Source of the DNA: Sedimentibacter hydroxybenzoicus DSM 7310
GTDB taxonomy: Bacteria > Bacillota > Clostridia > Tissierellales > Sedimentibacteraceae
NCBI RefSeq assembly: GCF_013403245.1
Contig: NZ_JACBNQ010000023.1
Location: 1 to 55,086 of the forward strand
Reading direction: 5' to 3'
Length of the DNA: 55,086 bases
Shown: positions 1 through 7,390 of the stretch, piece by piece
Position numbering within the stretch: position 1 is the first letter of the stretch
Layout: every line of letters starts with the position of its first letter
The notes under the pieces: model-generated
What the model saw: the letters and a program-made list of their open reading frames with translations, nothing else
Database searches by the model: none
Told to the model about the DNA's origin: nothing
Position numbers and translations under genes: made by a program

Positions 1-1
1 T

Positions 2-433
2 CCGGAAGGAAAAATATTGAATAATGTAAGTAATCCAACATCACAAAACCAATTATATAGAAATAAGGCAGCCTGCAAAGAATGTCCATTTAAAGACCAA
101 TGTACAACAAGTCCAGATGAAAGATCAATAAAAAGAAATGAAAAACATGATATATATGATATTGTAAACAAAATAATGGACGAGAATAAAAAAATATATA
201 AAGAAAGACAAGAAATAGTAGAACATGTATTTGGAACGGTAAAAAGAAGTCTTGGCTATACATATTTTCTTACTATAGGCAATGAAAGTGTACGAGCTGA
301 GTCTTTTATGCACTTTTTATCCTATAATATGAAAAGGGTAATAAAGATAGAAGGAGTCAAAGTCCTTGTGGAGGCTATAAACTCCTTTGTTTTAAACATA
401 TTTTCTGCTTATCTTGAATTTGTCATAATTTAA
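2..433 (+). CDS. IS1182-type DDE transposase, C-terminal part (5' end outside window)
   Basis: The reading frame is open to the left edge, so the TTG at 17 is not a real start and the gene begins before the window. The fragment has the cysteine cluster of IS1182-family transposases (CKECPFKDQC, residues about 20-29 of the visible part). It then has the glutamate-containing C-terminal block VEHVFGTVKRSLGYTYF, where the third DDE-type acidic residue is expected, and a final NMKRVIKI segment. The protein would catalyse transposition of its own element. The right end of the element probably lies near the TATTGCGCAGTCTGCC stretch at about 471-486, judged only from the end of coding and the start of other repeats. 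Whether the full copy is intact cannot be seen. It is one of the few plus-strand genes here. Confidence 0.85.
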   Translation, partial: PEGKILNNVSNPTSQNQLYRNKAACKECPFKDQCTTSPDERSIKRNEKHDIYDIVNKIMDENKKIYKERQEIVEHVFGTVKRSLGYTYFLTIGNESVRAESFMHFLSYNMKRVIKIEGVKVLVEAINSFVLNIFSAYLEFVII

Positions 434-485
434 GTGTTAAAATGATTTTTTGGGGGGAATAAATGTGTGATATTGCGCAGTCTGC

Positions 486-515
486 CGTCCCTTTGACACG
501 CGTCCCTTTGACACG
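486..515. repeat. 15-bp tandem duplication CGTCCCTTTGACACG x2
   Basis: Two exact adjacent copies of CGTCCCTTTGACACG (486-500 and 501-515). The GTCCCTTTGACA core resembles the GTCNNCTTGACA cores at 787-797 and 49129-49140, so it belongs to the same GTCA/TGAC repeat family. Confidence 0.75.
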
Positions 516-772
516 TCTAATTGTATTCATATTACTACTTGAAATATCCATGGAGATTTTCTTAGTTCCAATACTTTAACATTTATTTAACCACTTATTA
601 TATATAACAAATGAAGAAGGAAAAAGGGGACAAATTTTTCTAAAAAATTTTTTTACAATAAAAATCCCCTTTAGAGGAAGAAAATCTGTTTTTAGTATCA
701 TAATATTTTTATGACAAAAACAAAATTTATACATTTATACGCAAATATTGCCTAATTTCCGATACTCGAAGT

Positions 773-808
773 TGTCAGCAACCCCGTCTCCTTGACATTC
801 CCTTGACA
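773..808. repeat. REP-like palindromic repeat, copy A
   Basis: TGTCAGCAACCCCGTC is followed by CTTGACATTCCCTTGACA. The arm TGTCA (773-777) can pair with TGACA at 793-797 or 804-808. The same TGTCAGCAACCCCGTC core recurs 48 kb away at 49116. The layout resembles short REP-type hairpins that are moved by RAYT/Y1-type transposases elsewhere; no such gene is visible here. Confidence 0.65.
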
Positions 809-885
809 TTCCCTATAATAATTACGCTCATCAGTATTAAATTCTTGAATATCATGGGATGTTCAACTTTACAAGTTTCATTAAA

Positions 886-925
886 GGTGTCAATAACCCC
901 GTCTCTCTGACATACCTCTGACACC
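886..925. repeat. REP-like palindromic repeat, copy B
   Basis: A perfect 7-bp inverted repeat, GGTGTCA (886-892) and TGACACC (919-925), brackets the family core AATAACCCCGTCTC. It lies just downstream of the stop codon of the minus-strand gene at 937. Confidence 0.65.
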
Positions 926-936
926 TATAACTATAA

Positions 937-1485
937 TTATTCTATAATATTTCCTATCTTATCATAAGCTTTTGTATTAATATTTAAACTATTATTAACT
1001 AATTTAGTATCAATAACTGCAAACCAAAAAATATTGTTATCTGTTTTTATAATCTTTGCATTAATAGAATCATTATATAAAATGATTCTATTAATTTCTG
1101 AATCAAATATCTCTCCTAAACACAAATAATACTTATGATTTTTTATTGTTTTGATTTCAATAACAGATGACATATAAGATGATGTATTTGAAGATTGAAA
1201 GCTGTATAAAGCCTCTGTCCTCTTCCACACCCATTCATCTTTTATTTTAGATAAGCAAGAAAAACCCAAAGCATTATAATTGACAAAAAAGATTAGTTTT
1301 TCATTATCTTTAAGTGATTCAACTATTAGTATTTGCTCCTCCGTCAGGTCTTCTTTTTCTAGCCCGAGCTGAATTGCAATTGCGTAATCTTTATCTTGAA
1401 CAAATTGTAATTTTCTTTTATTATTAAATACAATAAAAATTAATAATATAACAATCCCACATAGTATAAAATATTTAAATTTCAT
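937..1485 (-). CDS. Membrane-anchored hypothetical protein
   Basis: A 182-residue protein I do not recognise. Residues about 4-20 form a hydrophobic segment (YFILCGIVILLIFIVF) followed by basic residues (NNKRK), which suggests an N-terminal membrane anchor with the rest outside the cell. The body is mixed alpha/beta with a single cysteine near residue 78 and no motif I can name. The start is supported by GGTGAGGAATTT just upstream of the ATG. It reads in the same direction as the secreted-protein gene at 1603, but a hairpin lies between them, so it is probably a separate unit or read-through only. Codon use matches the AT-rich accessory surroundings. The gene call is fairly safe; the function is unknown. 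Confidence 0.7.
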   Translation of the reverse strand: MKFKYFILCGIVILLIFIVFNNKRKLQFVQDKDYAIAIQLGLEKEDLTEEQILIVESLKDNEKLIFFVNYNALGFSCLSKIKDEWVWKRTEALYSFQSSNTSSYMSSVIEIKTIKNHKYYLCLGEIFDSEINRIILYNDSINAKIIKTDNNIFWFAVIDTKLVNNSLNINTKAYDKIGNIIE

Positions 1486-1553
1486 AAATTCCTCACCACT
1501 TTATTAAAAAAATATTTTACATATATTACTTATTATTTTGTAATATATATTTT

Positions 1554-1587
1554 AAATAGACGTGAAGTTTTATTTTCACGTCTATTT
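1554..1587 (-). terminator. Hairpin after the secreted-protein gene
   Basis: A perfect 13-bp inverted repeat (AAATAGACGTGAA / TTCACGTCTATTT) with an 8-nt loop lies 15 bases after the stop of the minus-strand gene at 1603. The trailing T tract is short, so it may terminate weakly. Confidence 0.65.
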
Positions 1588-1602
1588 GTATTACATTAGG
1601 TA

Positions 1603-2355
1603 CTAGTTTGTTGGCATTTTTGAACTTTCTAATGCATAATAAACTCCATCTAAAAACTTATTATTTACTTTCTTTGGTGAGTAAGCATGTACTTGCTTGA
1701 AATCTTTAAGTTCTCCTAACCAACTAAATGTTTTAAAAAGTCCCACTGTTTTGTTTTCCTGGGGTGCAAATTCCCACCATCCATACATACCTGAGTTTAT
1801 AGTTAATTTCTTTTCTTCTGTTCTAGATAATGATGATTCCCACGTAAATCCTGCACCTGTTTGTATATAAGGTCTTTCACCCGTTCCAACATTAAAACTA
1901 AATGAATGTCCGGATACGCAAGTTGTACTTAATATATGGTCAGCTGGATTAGAAGTCTCATTTTTTAGAACAGTAGATACTCTTTCTCTCTTATCGGTTC
2001 GTAAGACAGTAATATTAGATGTTTCATCATATCTATACCAATCATCAGTAATTCCTAAAGGTGAATTACCCAAATCTTCTGATGTATCTTCTAAAGTAAT
2101 TGTATCATCAAAAGATATTTCACCATATTCTAGTTCCAAAATATATTGATCTATCGTGAGCTCTTTCGTGATTCCTGATTCTACTTGTATTATCTCTGTA
2201 ACTTTGTTTCCATTAATATATAACTGCCCATTAATAACTTTATGATCTTCAGGCAATTTATTTGGTATGCTTGCATACACTGAAGATGATAATCCTAATG
2301 CAAAAATCATAATCATAATAATTAATTTTTTTAATGATATTTTATTTTTTCCCAT
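1603..2355 (-). CDS. Secreted protein of unknown function
   Basis: 250 residues with a clear Sec signal peptide: basic MGKNKISLKK, then a hydrophobic core, then a likely cut after VYA (about residue 28). The exported part starts with a short domain containing NGQLYINGNKV. The C-terminal half is rich in Thr/Ser and aromatic residues (GAGFTWESSLSRTEEKKLTI, GWWEFAPQENKTVG). Alternating amphipathic strands of this type occur in secreted beta-rich proteins. The pattern loosely recalls aerolysin-type pore-forming proteins, but I cannot confirm that and do not assign it. The start is supported by an AGGTAACGT upstream of the ATG. A stable hairpin follows the stop. It belongs to the accessory group at the left of the window. 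Confidence 0.75.
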   Translation of the reverse strand: MGKNKISLKKLIIMIMIFALGLSSSVYASIPNKLPEDHKVINGQLYINGNKVTEIIQVESGITKELTIDQYILELEYGEISFDDTITLEDTSEDLGNSPLGITDDWYRYDETSNITVLRTDKRERVSTVLKNETSNPADHILSTTCVSGHSFSFNVGTGERPYIQTGAGFTWESSLSRTEEKKLTINSGMYGWWEFAPQENKTVGLFKTFSWLGELKDFKQVHAYSPKKVNNKFLDGVYYALESSKMPTN

Positions 2356-2480
2356 ACGTTACCTCCAATTATTTTTAATTATCTTCTTAAAATTTATACA
2401 TAGCATTGAAAATATATCATATTTGCTATATAATATTACTTACAAGGCTCTGAAATATCCTCTTATGTACTTTTTCGGTA

Positions 2481-2546
2481 TTAAGTATGCAAATTTTGAG
2501 GTATTAAAGAGTCTTTTGATTTATTTGGTGATCTTATGTGTATCAT
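2481..2546 (-). CDS. Possible 21-codon peptide with strong ribosome site
   Basis: A short reading frame (MIHIRSPNKSKDSLIPQNLH..) is preceded by GAGGAGGTAGAGAT, a near-perfect Shine-Dalgarno at good spacing. It lies in the leader of the secreted-protein gene at 1603. It could be a leader peptide or the remaining 5' end of a lost gene. Only the ribosome site supports it. Confidence 0.3.
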   Translation of the reverse strand: MIHIRSPNKSKDSLIPQNLHT

Positions 2547-2632
2547 ATCTCTACCTCCTCTCTATGTTTTTATATGTAACGGAAGATATCCGCCATATTT
2601 AGAAAGTTAACGTTAAATTATTTTCGCTACTT

Positions 2633-3064
2633 TTAAGTTTCACAGGGTGCTGAAACAGCCTCAGCGGTTTCTCCGTTTATCGTTACCACAACTCTTGTAC
2701 GATACTTTGTATTTAATGTTCCGCTGTAGCTTTTAGACGAAGACAAACTACCTGTTCCTTTTAAAGACCATGATGTTACGTTTACCCATCTTCCTGAGCT
2801 GTATTTTTCTAAATACATTGTACCTATAATTGAAGCCGATGGACTTTTAGCCTCGATATATACTTTCGGGTTAATAGCATTACCACTTGCTGATATACTT
2901 GGCAAAATATTGATGATTTCAGACCAGAATGGGGTAATTATATGATTATTCGTATATACTGATATATTTTTTTGTTGTTCAATTGCATATACATCACCAA
3001 TCCCAATACTTCCTAACATCACCGCCGTTGCCAATACTGCTGCCCCAATTTTCTTCAGTTTCAT
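2633..3064 (-). CDS. Small secreted protein downstream of the sigma/anti-sigma pair
   Basis: 143 residues. The signal peptide is MKLKKIGAAVLATAVMLGS.. with a likely cut after VYA near residue 27. The mature part of about 115 residues is Ser/Thr-rich and probably all-beta (YLEKYSSGRWVNVTSWSL, YRTRVVVTINGETAEAVSA), resembling small secreted proteins with a single beta-sandwich found in many Firmicutes. There is one cysteine near the C-terminus. It follows the ECF sigma and membrane anti-sigma genes in the same direction with an 80-bp gap, so it may be the main output of that pair. Its ribosome site AAGGAGG lies inside an 11-bp hairpin (listed separately), which suggests translation control. Confidence 0.75.
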   Translation of the reverse strand: MKLKKIGAAVLATAVMLGSIGIGDVYAIEQQKNISVYTNNHIITPFWSEIINILPSISASGNAINPKVYIEAKSPSASIIGTMYLEKYSSGRWVNVTSWSLKGTGSLSSSKSYSGTLNTKYRTRVVVTINGETAEAVSAPCET

Positions 3065-3072
3065 AATAAAAA

Positions 3073-3119
3073 TCCTCCTTGTTGTTTTAGGTTCTTACCT
3101 ATATAACGAACAAGGAGGA
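3073..3119 (-). promoter_or_regulatory. Ribosome-site-sequestering hairpin
   Basis: Read on the minus strand, TCCTCCTTGTT (3119-3109) is the exact complement of AACAAGGAGGA (3083-3073), which is the Shine-Dalgarno of the 143-residue secreted protein. Between the arms sits a second hairpin, TAGGT-AAGA-ACCTA (3101-3088). The structure would hide the ribosome site completely. The sequence is seen directly; the regulatory role is inferred. Confidence 0.6.
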
Positions 3120-3142
3120 AAAAAGGGACATTTTTTTTTAAA

Positions 3143-4117
3143 TTATTTTGAAATATTTTCTGCAATCTTTATTATTTCATCTTTATTTAAGTTTCCGGTT
3201 ATATGGAAGTCCACGCCACTCCAATGCCATAGCAAGTATGTTATACCATCAGTCTGCCAGATATATGCCTGGGATTCTTTAAAGATAAATTCTTCTATGA
3301 CGGCATTTTCTGTATCGTAATAAGATTTTATTTCACCTAAAGGAATAAGTAGCTTTACAGTTAGTATATAATTATTTTTAGATATATAATTATATATTAC
3401 TATGTTACCCATTTCATGAATATTGTATAATTCAAAACCTGCGGGTATATATTTAATTTTGAATGATGATAAATCAACCTGCTCAGTATCTTCATTTGCA
3501 TTTTGTGATGTAAATATACTATACTTAGGAAATTTCTCGATAATCCAGTTGAATAATTTTGTACGTGCTTCTGTGTTAAATACCAAGACCGTTGATAAGC
3601 TCATGATAAATATTAATATAAATATTGCTGCTTTTTTAGCTATTGAAAGATATATATTATTATTGCTTTGACTTATATTAAATTCTTTCAGTTTTTTTCT
3701 GAAACTCTTTGTATAAACAGGTTTTTTCAATGCTTCAATATTGTCATAGTCCTTCATCTCATCCGGCAGAGATAATTTACAGGCTTCTCCCATGGAGTTA
3801 TTATCTATCAATGAGTTTTGTATGCCCATGAGGTTTGACAGCATTTTTTGTATATAGTACAATTTGCTTTTGGAATTTTCTGTTTTTAGTATTTTATCTG
3901 TTTCGTAAGGAGTACTCCTAAAGCAGTATCTAAAAAAAAGAATGCTGCGATATTCAAAGGGTAACAGTCCTATTTTTTTTGCTAATATGCTAATATGCTC
4001 CTTGGACAGTGTTTCATAAACAATATCATTAGTATCTGATTCGCTTATTTTGTGCAATTCATCCTGAAAAGATAATTCACATACGTCTTTCATGATAATG
4101 TCAATCGTTCTGGACAA
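3143..4117 (-). CDS. Membrane-bound anti-sigma-like protein (DUF4367-type C-terminus)
   Basis: About 324 residues from the start chosen here. The N-terminal 150 residues are cytosolic and helical, with one stretch (ISILAKKIGLLPFEYRSILF) that looks like a degenerate sigma region 4 helix. A single membrane helix (AAIFILIFIMSLSTVLVF) follows. The extracytoplasmic C-terminal 130 residues (FKIKYIPAGFELYNIHEMGN) have the character of DUF4367 domains, which are common in clostridial anti-sigma factors. I chose the TTG at 4117 because GAGGAGGGCGATAAGG places a ribosome site directly before it. An ATG at 4135 has no such site. The coding region overlaps the end of the sigma gene, as expected for a co-regulated pair. 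It probably holds the sigma factor inactive at the membrane. Confidence 0.7.
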   Translation of the reverse strand: MSRTIDIIMKDVCELSFQDELHKISESDTNDIVYETLSKEHISILAKKIGLLPFEYRSILFFRYCFRSTPYETDKILKTENSKSKLYYIQKMLSNLMGIQNSLIDNNSMGEACKLSLPDEMKDYDNIEALKKPVYTKSFRKKLKEFNISQSNNNIYLSIAKKAAIFILIFIMSLSTVLVFNTEARTKLFNWIIEKFPKYSIFTSQNANEDTEQVDLSSFKIKYIPAGFELYNIHEMGNIVIYNYISKNNYILTVKLLIPLGEIKSYYDTENAVIEEFIFKESQAYIWQTDGITYLLWHWSGVDFHITGNLNKDEIIKIAENISK

Positions 4118-4667
4118 CCTTATCGCCCTCCTCATAATATGCTCTTAATTTTTTTAAAATACGCTGACTGCGTTTTTTTGCAGCTTCCTCAGTAATATCA
4201 AAAAGTTCTGAAATTTGTTTAAAGCTAAATTCATTTAAAAAACGTAAGTAAATAAGGTTTTTCTCATCCTCCGAAAGTCTGCTGATACATGATTTTAAAA
4301 TTTCTTTATCAGCAGTTTTAAGAAATTCTTCTTCAAGATTGTAGGTTTTATCCTTATTTGAATTTTGATATAGGTTATCTATATCTTCATCACTTATATA
4401 CTTACTGCTCTTTCTCAAAATATTTATACTTTCGTTCTTCAATATTACAACGCAGTAAGACCTCATTTCGGGACATGAGAAATTAGAAATTTTTTCTATA
4501 TTACCAGATATATTTAAAAAAGTTTGTGCAACAGCATCTTCTGCATCAATTTGATTCTTTAATATGCCATAAGAAATATAATAAAACAAAGCATTCATGT
4601 CTGAAAAGATTTTATTTATCAATTCTTTTTGCTCATCGGTTAAATTATTAAAAAAGATAATTATCAT
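4101..4667 (-). CDS. ECF-type RNA polymerase sigma factor
   Basis: 188 residues, typical for ECF sigma factors. Region 2 covers about residues 15-85 (AEDAVAQTFLNISGNIEKI). Region 4 covers about 130-180 (LSEDEKNLIYLRFLNEFSFK, ITEEAAKKRSQRILKKLR). It directs RNA polymerase to a small regulon. The next gene, overlapping its 3' end, encodes a membrane protein that looks like its anti-sigma factor, and a small secreted protein follows. The start has AAGGGGGGATAACGTT upstream, a strong ribosome site. A -10 TATAAT with a weak -35 lies in its leader. The specific signal is unknown. Confidence 0.85.
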   Translation of the reverse strand: MIIIFFNNLTDEQKELINKIFSDMNALFYYISYGILKNQIDAEDAVAQTFLNISGNIEKISNFSCPEMRSYCVVILKNESINILRKSSKYISDEDIDNLYQNSNKDKTYNLEEEFLKTADKEILKSCISRLSEDEKNLIYLRFLNEFSFKQISELFDITEEAAKKRSQRILKKLRAYYEEGDKVVQND

Positions 4668-4691
4668 AACGTTATCCCCCCTTGCACAAAT

Positions 4692-4720
4692 ATTATACCA
4701 TTATAAATAATGTCTATAAA
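4692..4720 (-). promoter_or_regulatory. Possible promoter of the sigma gene
   Basis: On the minus strand there is TTTATA (4720-4715), a 17-bp spacer and TATAAT (4697-4692), about 25 bases before the start codon at 4667. The -10 is perfect and the -35 weak, which could fit partial autoregulation. Confidence 0.4.
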
Positions 4721-4731
4721 TATGTTTTTTT

Positions 4732-4841
4732 GCAAGCAGTAGAATGCATCAAATTTATTTGCTCGCTTTCGCTCACATAAATTTGGCATTCCTTGCATTT
4801 GACCTACCGCTATTTTTCAGAAAAATGACTCTGAAAAATAG
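4732..4841. repeat. Long imperfect palindrome plus 12-bp hairpin
   Basis: Outer arms TTGCA..GAATGC pair with GCATTC.TTGCA. An inner CAAATTTAT / ATAAATTTG pair surrounds a GCTCGCTTTCGCTC centre. Next to it is CTATTTTTCAGA (4810-4821) with TCTGAAAAATAG (4830-4841). This looks like a small non-coding palindromic element inserted between two minus-strand genes. No protein is supported here. Confidence 0.55.
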
Positions 4842-4852
4842 GGTTAGGGCAT

Positions 4853-4874
4853 AAAAAAACCCCCACGCGGGGGT
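4853..4874 (-). terminator. Rho-independent terminator after yqeY
   Basis: On the minus strand ACCCCC-GCGT-GGGGGT is followed by seven T residues, eight bases after the yqeY stop. A strong, classical terminator. Confidence 0.93.
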
Positions 4875-4881
4875 CTTTAAA

Positions 4882-5325
4882 CTATTTTATATATTTTGCC
4901 ACAATATCGTTAACGTGTTTACCGTCAGCCTTGCCTTTTACTTTCGGCATTATGAGAGCCATCAGCTTGCCCAAATCTTTTTTGGTCTGAGCGCCTGTTT
5001 GTTCTATTGCATCTCTGACAATAGAATCAAGCTCTTCATCTGACAGTTGAGGCGGTAAATATTCTAATAGTATTTTGATTTCTTGGTTGGTAAGATCTAT
5101 AAGATCTTGTCGATTGCCTTTTTCAAAGTCGGGGATAGAATCTTTTTTCTGCTTTATCTGTTTAGCTATGATGTCGATTACATCAGCATCATTCAATTCT
5201 TTTCTGTCGTCAACTTCCCTTTGTTTTATAGCTGCTCTTACCATGGTAATAACATCTTTATTGACTTTGTTTTTAGATTTCATGGCTTCCTTCATGTCCG
5301 CCATGAGCTTCTCTTTTAAAGGCAT
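4882..5325 (-). CDS. yqeY: GatB/YqeY domain protein
   Basis: 147 residues, the usual length of stand-alone YqeY proteins. They share the helical domain found at the C-terminus of the GatB amidotransferase subunit, and a role in tRNA-dependent amidation has been proposed. Family signatures are the start MPLKEKLMADMKEAMKSKN, the block DVITMVRAAIKQREVDDR, LEYLPPQLSDEE and the tail DGKHVNDIVAKYI. It follows rpsU by 11 bp in the same direction, a gene pair conserved across Firmicutes, and both end at the strong terminator at 4853. The ribosome site GAGGTGAATGT precedes the ATG. Confidence 0.93.
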   Translation of the reverse strand: MPLKEKLMADMKEAMKSKNKVNKDVITMVRAAIKQREVDDRKELNDADVIDIIAKQIKQKKDSIPDFEKGNRQDLIDLTNQEIKILLEYLPPQLSDEELDSIVRDAIEQTGAQTKKDLGKLMALIMPKVKGKADGKHVNDIVAKYIK

Positions 5326-5336
5326 ACATTCACCTC

Positions 5337-5522
5337 TTATCTCGCTTTTTTATTTTTCTTTCTACGAGCCGCTTCAGCTTTCTTCTTACGCTTTACGCTT
5401 GGTTTTTCATAATGCTCTCTCTTTCTTACTTCTGACATAACACCTGTAAGTGCACACTGTCTTTTAAATCTTCTGAGAGCATTATCGATGGACTCGTTTT
5501 CTCTAACCTTTACCTCTGTCAT
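5337..5522 (-). CDS. rpsU: 30S ribosomal protein S21
   Basis: 61 residues, full length for S21. The signatures are [20 protein letters not shown] near the start and the strongly basic tail [19 protein letters not shown]21 binds the 30S platform and takes part in initiation. GGGGAGGGTAGCAAA is a strong ribosome site before the ATG. It has its own sigma-A type promoter just upstream (5595-5623) and is followed by yqeY after 11 bp. Confidence 0.97.
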   Translation of the reverse strand: MTEVKVRENESIDNALRRFKRQCALTGVMSEVRKREHYEKPSVKRKKKAEAARRKKNKKAR

Positions 5523-5594
5523 TTTGCTACCCTCCCCTCGTTATCTACTACTAGTTGTCCTAGGACACCAGCGAGTTTGAAATAGCACTTAATT

Positions 5595-5623
5595 ATTATA
5601 TAACATAGAATAAGTAAATGCAA
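5595..5623 (-). promoter_or_regulatory. Sigma-A promoter of rpsU-yqeY
   Basis: On the minus strand TTGCAT (5623-5618), a 17-bp spacer and TATAAT (5600-5595). It lies directly after the stop of the HIT gene. The leader of about 70 bases contains the palindrome GTCCTAGGAC. Confidence 0.75.
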
Positions 5624-5628
5624 GAAAT

Positions 5629-5970
5629 TTATGATAAAGTTTCTGACAATTTTCTTCCACCCAGCAAATGGAAATGCAGATGTTTTACAGATTGACAACC
5701 ATCATCTCCGCAGTTGCTGATAACCCTGTATCCGGATTCCTTAATACCTTCGCTTTCAGCAATTTTGTTTATAGCTTCGAATATTTCAGCCACTACACCA
5801 CTGTTTTCCGAATTTATATCATTCATCGATGTTATATGCATTTTAGGTACAACAAGTATATGTACAGGTGCCTGAGGGTTTAAATCTCTGAAGGCAATTA
5901 TATTATCACTTTCATATACACATTGTGATGGAATTTGTTTTTCTGCAATCAAGCAAAATATGCAGCTCAC
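5629..5970 (-). CDS. HIT-family nucleotide hydrolase (HinT-like)
   Basis: 113 residues, standard for HinT proteins, which hydrolyse purine nucleoside phosphoramidates such as aminoacyl-adenylates. Seen here are the N-terminal CIFCLIAEKQIPS with two cysteines that may bind zinc, the substrate-loop region NPQAPVHILVVPK, and the catalytic histidine triad in KHLHFHLLGG near the C-terminus. It lies 38 bp after mtaB in the same direction and is followed by the separate rpsU promoter. This mtaB-HIT-rpsU-yqeY order is common in clostridia. Confidence 0.93.
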   Translation of the reverse strand: MSCIFCLIAEKQIPSQCVYESDNIIAFRDLNPQAPVHILVVPKMHITSMNDINSENSGVVAEIFEAINKIAESEGIKESGYRVISNCGDDGCQSVKHLHFHLLGGRKLSETLS

Positions 5971-6008
5971 ACTTTTTCACCTCTTCCTGTTAATAATTAT
6001 ATAGCATT

Positions 6009-7313
6009 CTATTCCTCTGATAAAAAATCGTTCTTTACATTTCTTATTGAGGCAGAAACTATTTGATTTTTAATATTATTATCACTTTTTATCAAAACTT
6101 TCAAGTAGTTTGTTGTATATCCTTCAAATAAATTTTCTTTTTTCTGCGTTTCCACAAGCACAGGCAAATTTCGTCCGATAAATTGCTGCATAAATTCTCT
6201 GCTTATGGTATTTCCTAAATCTATAAGCTGCTTGCTTCTCACGGATTTTATGGAATCCTCAACCTGATTTTCCATTTCCGCGGCCTTTGTACCCTCTCTC
6301 ACGGAATACTTAAACACATGAATTCTTGAAAATCTGACAGCCTTAACGAAATCTATCGTTTCATCGAACTCTTCATTAGTTTCTCCCGGGAATCCGACTA
6401 TTATATCGGTTGTAATTCCGGCATCAGGCATATACTTTCTGATAAGCTCCGCATTGTTCCTGTATTCTGTTGAAGTATACTTCCTGTTCATTCGTTTTAA
6501 TACGCTGTCGCTTCCGCTTTGCAGTGAAAGATGAAAGTGATCGCATACCTTGCTGAGAGACGAATAGCGTTTAATAAAATCTTCGGTTATGAGTTTCGGC
6601 TCTAGTGAACCTAATCTGATTCTTTCGATACCCTCGATTTTATCTATATCCTCTATCAATTCTATTAAGGCATCCTTTTTTTGAATGTCCTTGCCGTAGG
6701 AAGAAATATGAATGCCGTTTAATACTATTTCTTTATAGCCGTTAGCCGCAATCTTTTTAACTTCTTCTACTATATCCTCGTGATTTCTGCTTCTGATGGG
6801 ACCTCTGACATAGGGAATTATGCAATAAGAGCAGAACTGGCTGCATCCATCCTGAATTTTTATATTGGCACGGGTTTTGTCATGAACAGTGCTTATTTTT
6901 AATTCTTCAAACTCTTCTTTGCCTTTAAAATCTTCTATTTCATAAGATAACATTTCCATGTTATCCAGTTTTTCTTTTAAAAGCCTACCTATATTGCCCT
7001 TGTTCTTAGTACCTATTATTATGTCGACGGAAGTTTCTTTATTCAGCTTTTCACCATTTAACTGGACGCTGCATCCTACGGCAACAACTAAGGCGTCAGG
7101 GTTATTTCTCTTTGCCTTATTGATAAATTGTCTTGATTTTCTTTCGCTTTCTTTTGTTACAGCACATGTATTGATTATATAAATATCACTTTCCATATCA
7201 TGGGGCAGTACCTCAAAGCCTTCTTTTTCTAAAAGCTCCGTCATTGCTTCGGTTTCAAATTGATTAACCTTGCACCCGAGAGTTGTAAATGATACGGTAT
7301 ATTTGTTTTTCAT
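6009..7313 (-). CDS. mtaB: tRNA t6A37 methylthiotransferase MtaB
   Basis: 434 residues. MtaB is a radical-SAM enzyme that adds a methylthio group to t6A at position 37 of ANN-decoding tRNAs. The N-terminal UPF0004 domain has two cluster cysteines in TTLGCKVNQFE and NTCAVTKESE, and a third in VAVGCSVQ. The radical-SAM core has the CxxxCxxC motif in CSQFCSYCIIPYVRG (about residues 155-170). A TRAM-like RNA-binding segment ends the protein. TLGCKVNQ is typical for MtaB rather than MiaB or RimO. It lies about 80 bp after yraN in the same direction. Confidence 0.93.
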   Translation of the reverse strand: MKNKYTVSFTTLGCKVNQFETEAMTELLEKEGFEVLPHDMESDIYIINTCAVTKESERKSRQFINKAKRNNPDALVVAVGCSVQLNGEKLNKETSVDIIIGTKNKGNIGRLLKEKLDNMEMLSYEIEDFKGKEEFEELKISTVHDKTRANIKIQDGCSQFCSYCIIPYVRGPIRSRNHEDIVEEVKKIAANGYKEIVLNGIHISSYGKDIQKKDALIELIEDIDKIEGIERIRLGSLEPKLITEDFIKRYSSLSKVCDHFHLSLQSGSDSVLKRMNRKYTSTEYRNNAELIRKYMPDAGITTDIIVGFPGETNEEFDETIDFVKAVRFSRIHVFKYSVREGTKAAEMENQVEDSIKSVRSKQLIDLGNTISREFMQQFIGRNLPVLVETQKKENLFEGYTTNYLKVLIKSDNNIKNQIVSASIRNVKNDFLSEE

Positions 7314-7390
7314 TATTTCTCCTGATTTACGTTTATATGACTAATTCATTTGAAATAATATCATAACCGATAATAAATATCAAGTACAAC

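Larger units (their letters stand above)
434..936. other. Gene-free stretch with repeats
   Basis: No supportable gene. The stretch holds the presumed right end of the IS1182-type element and three short palindromic or tandem repeats listed separately. The rest is AT-rich sequence including a purine-rich run near 612-630. It looks like an accumulation zone for small mobile repeats. Confidence 0.6.

Noticed and set aside
2267-2602. 111-codon plus-strand open frame across the 5' end of the secreted-protein gene
   Set aside because: Shadow of the signal-peptide coding region plus AT-rich leader; no ribosome site.
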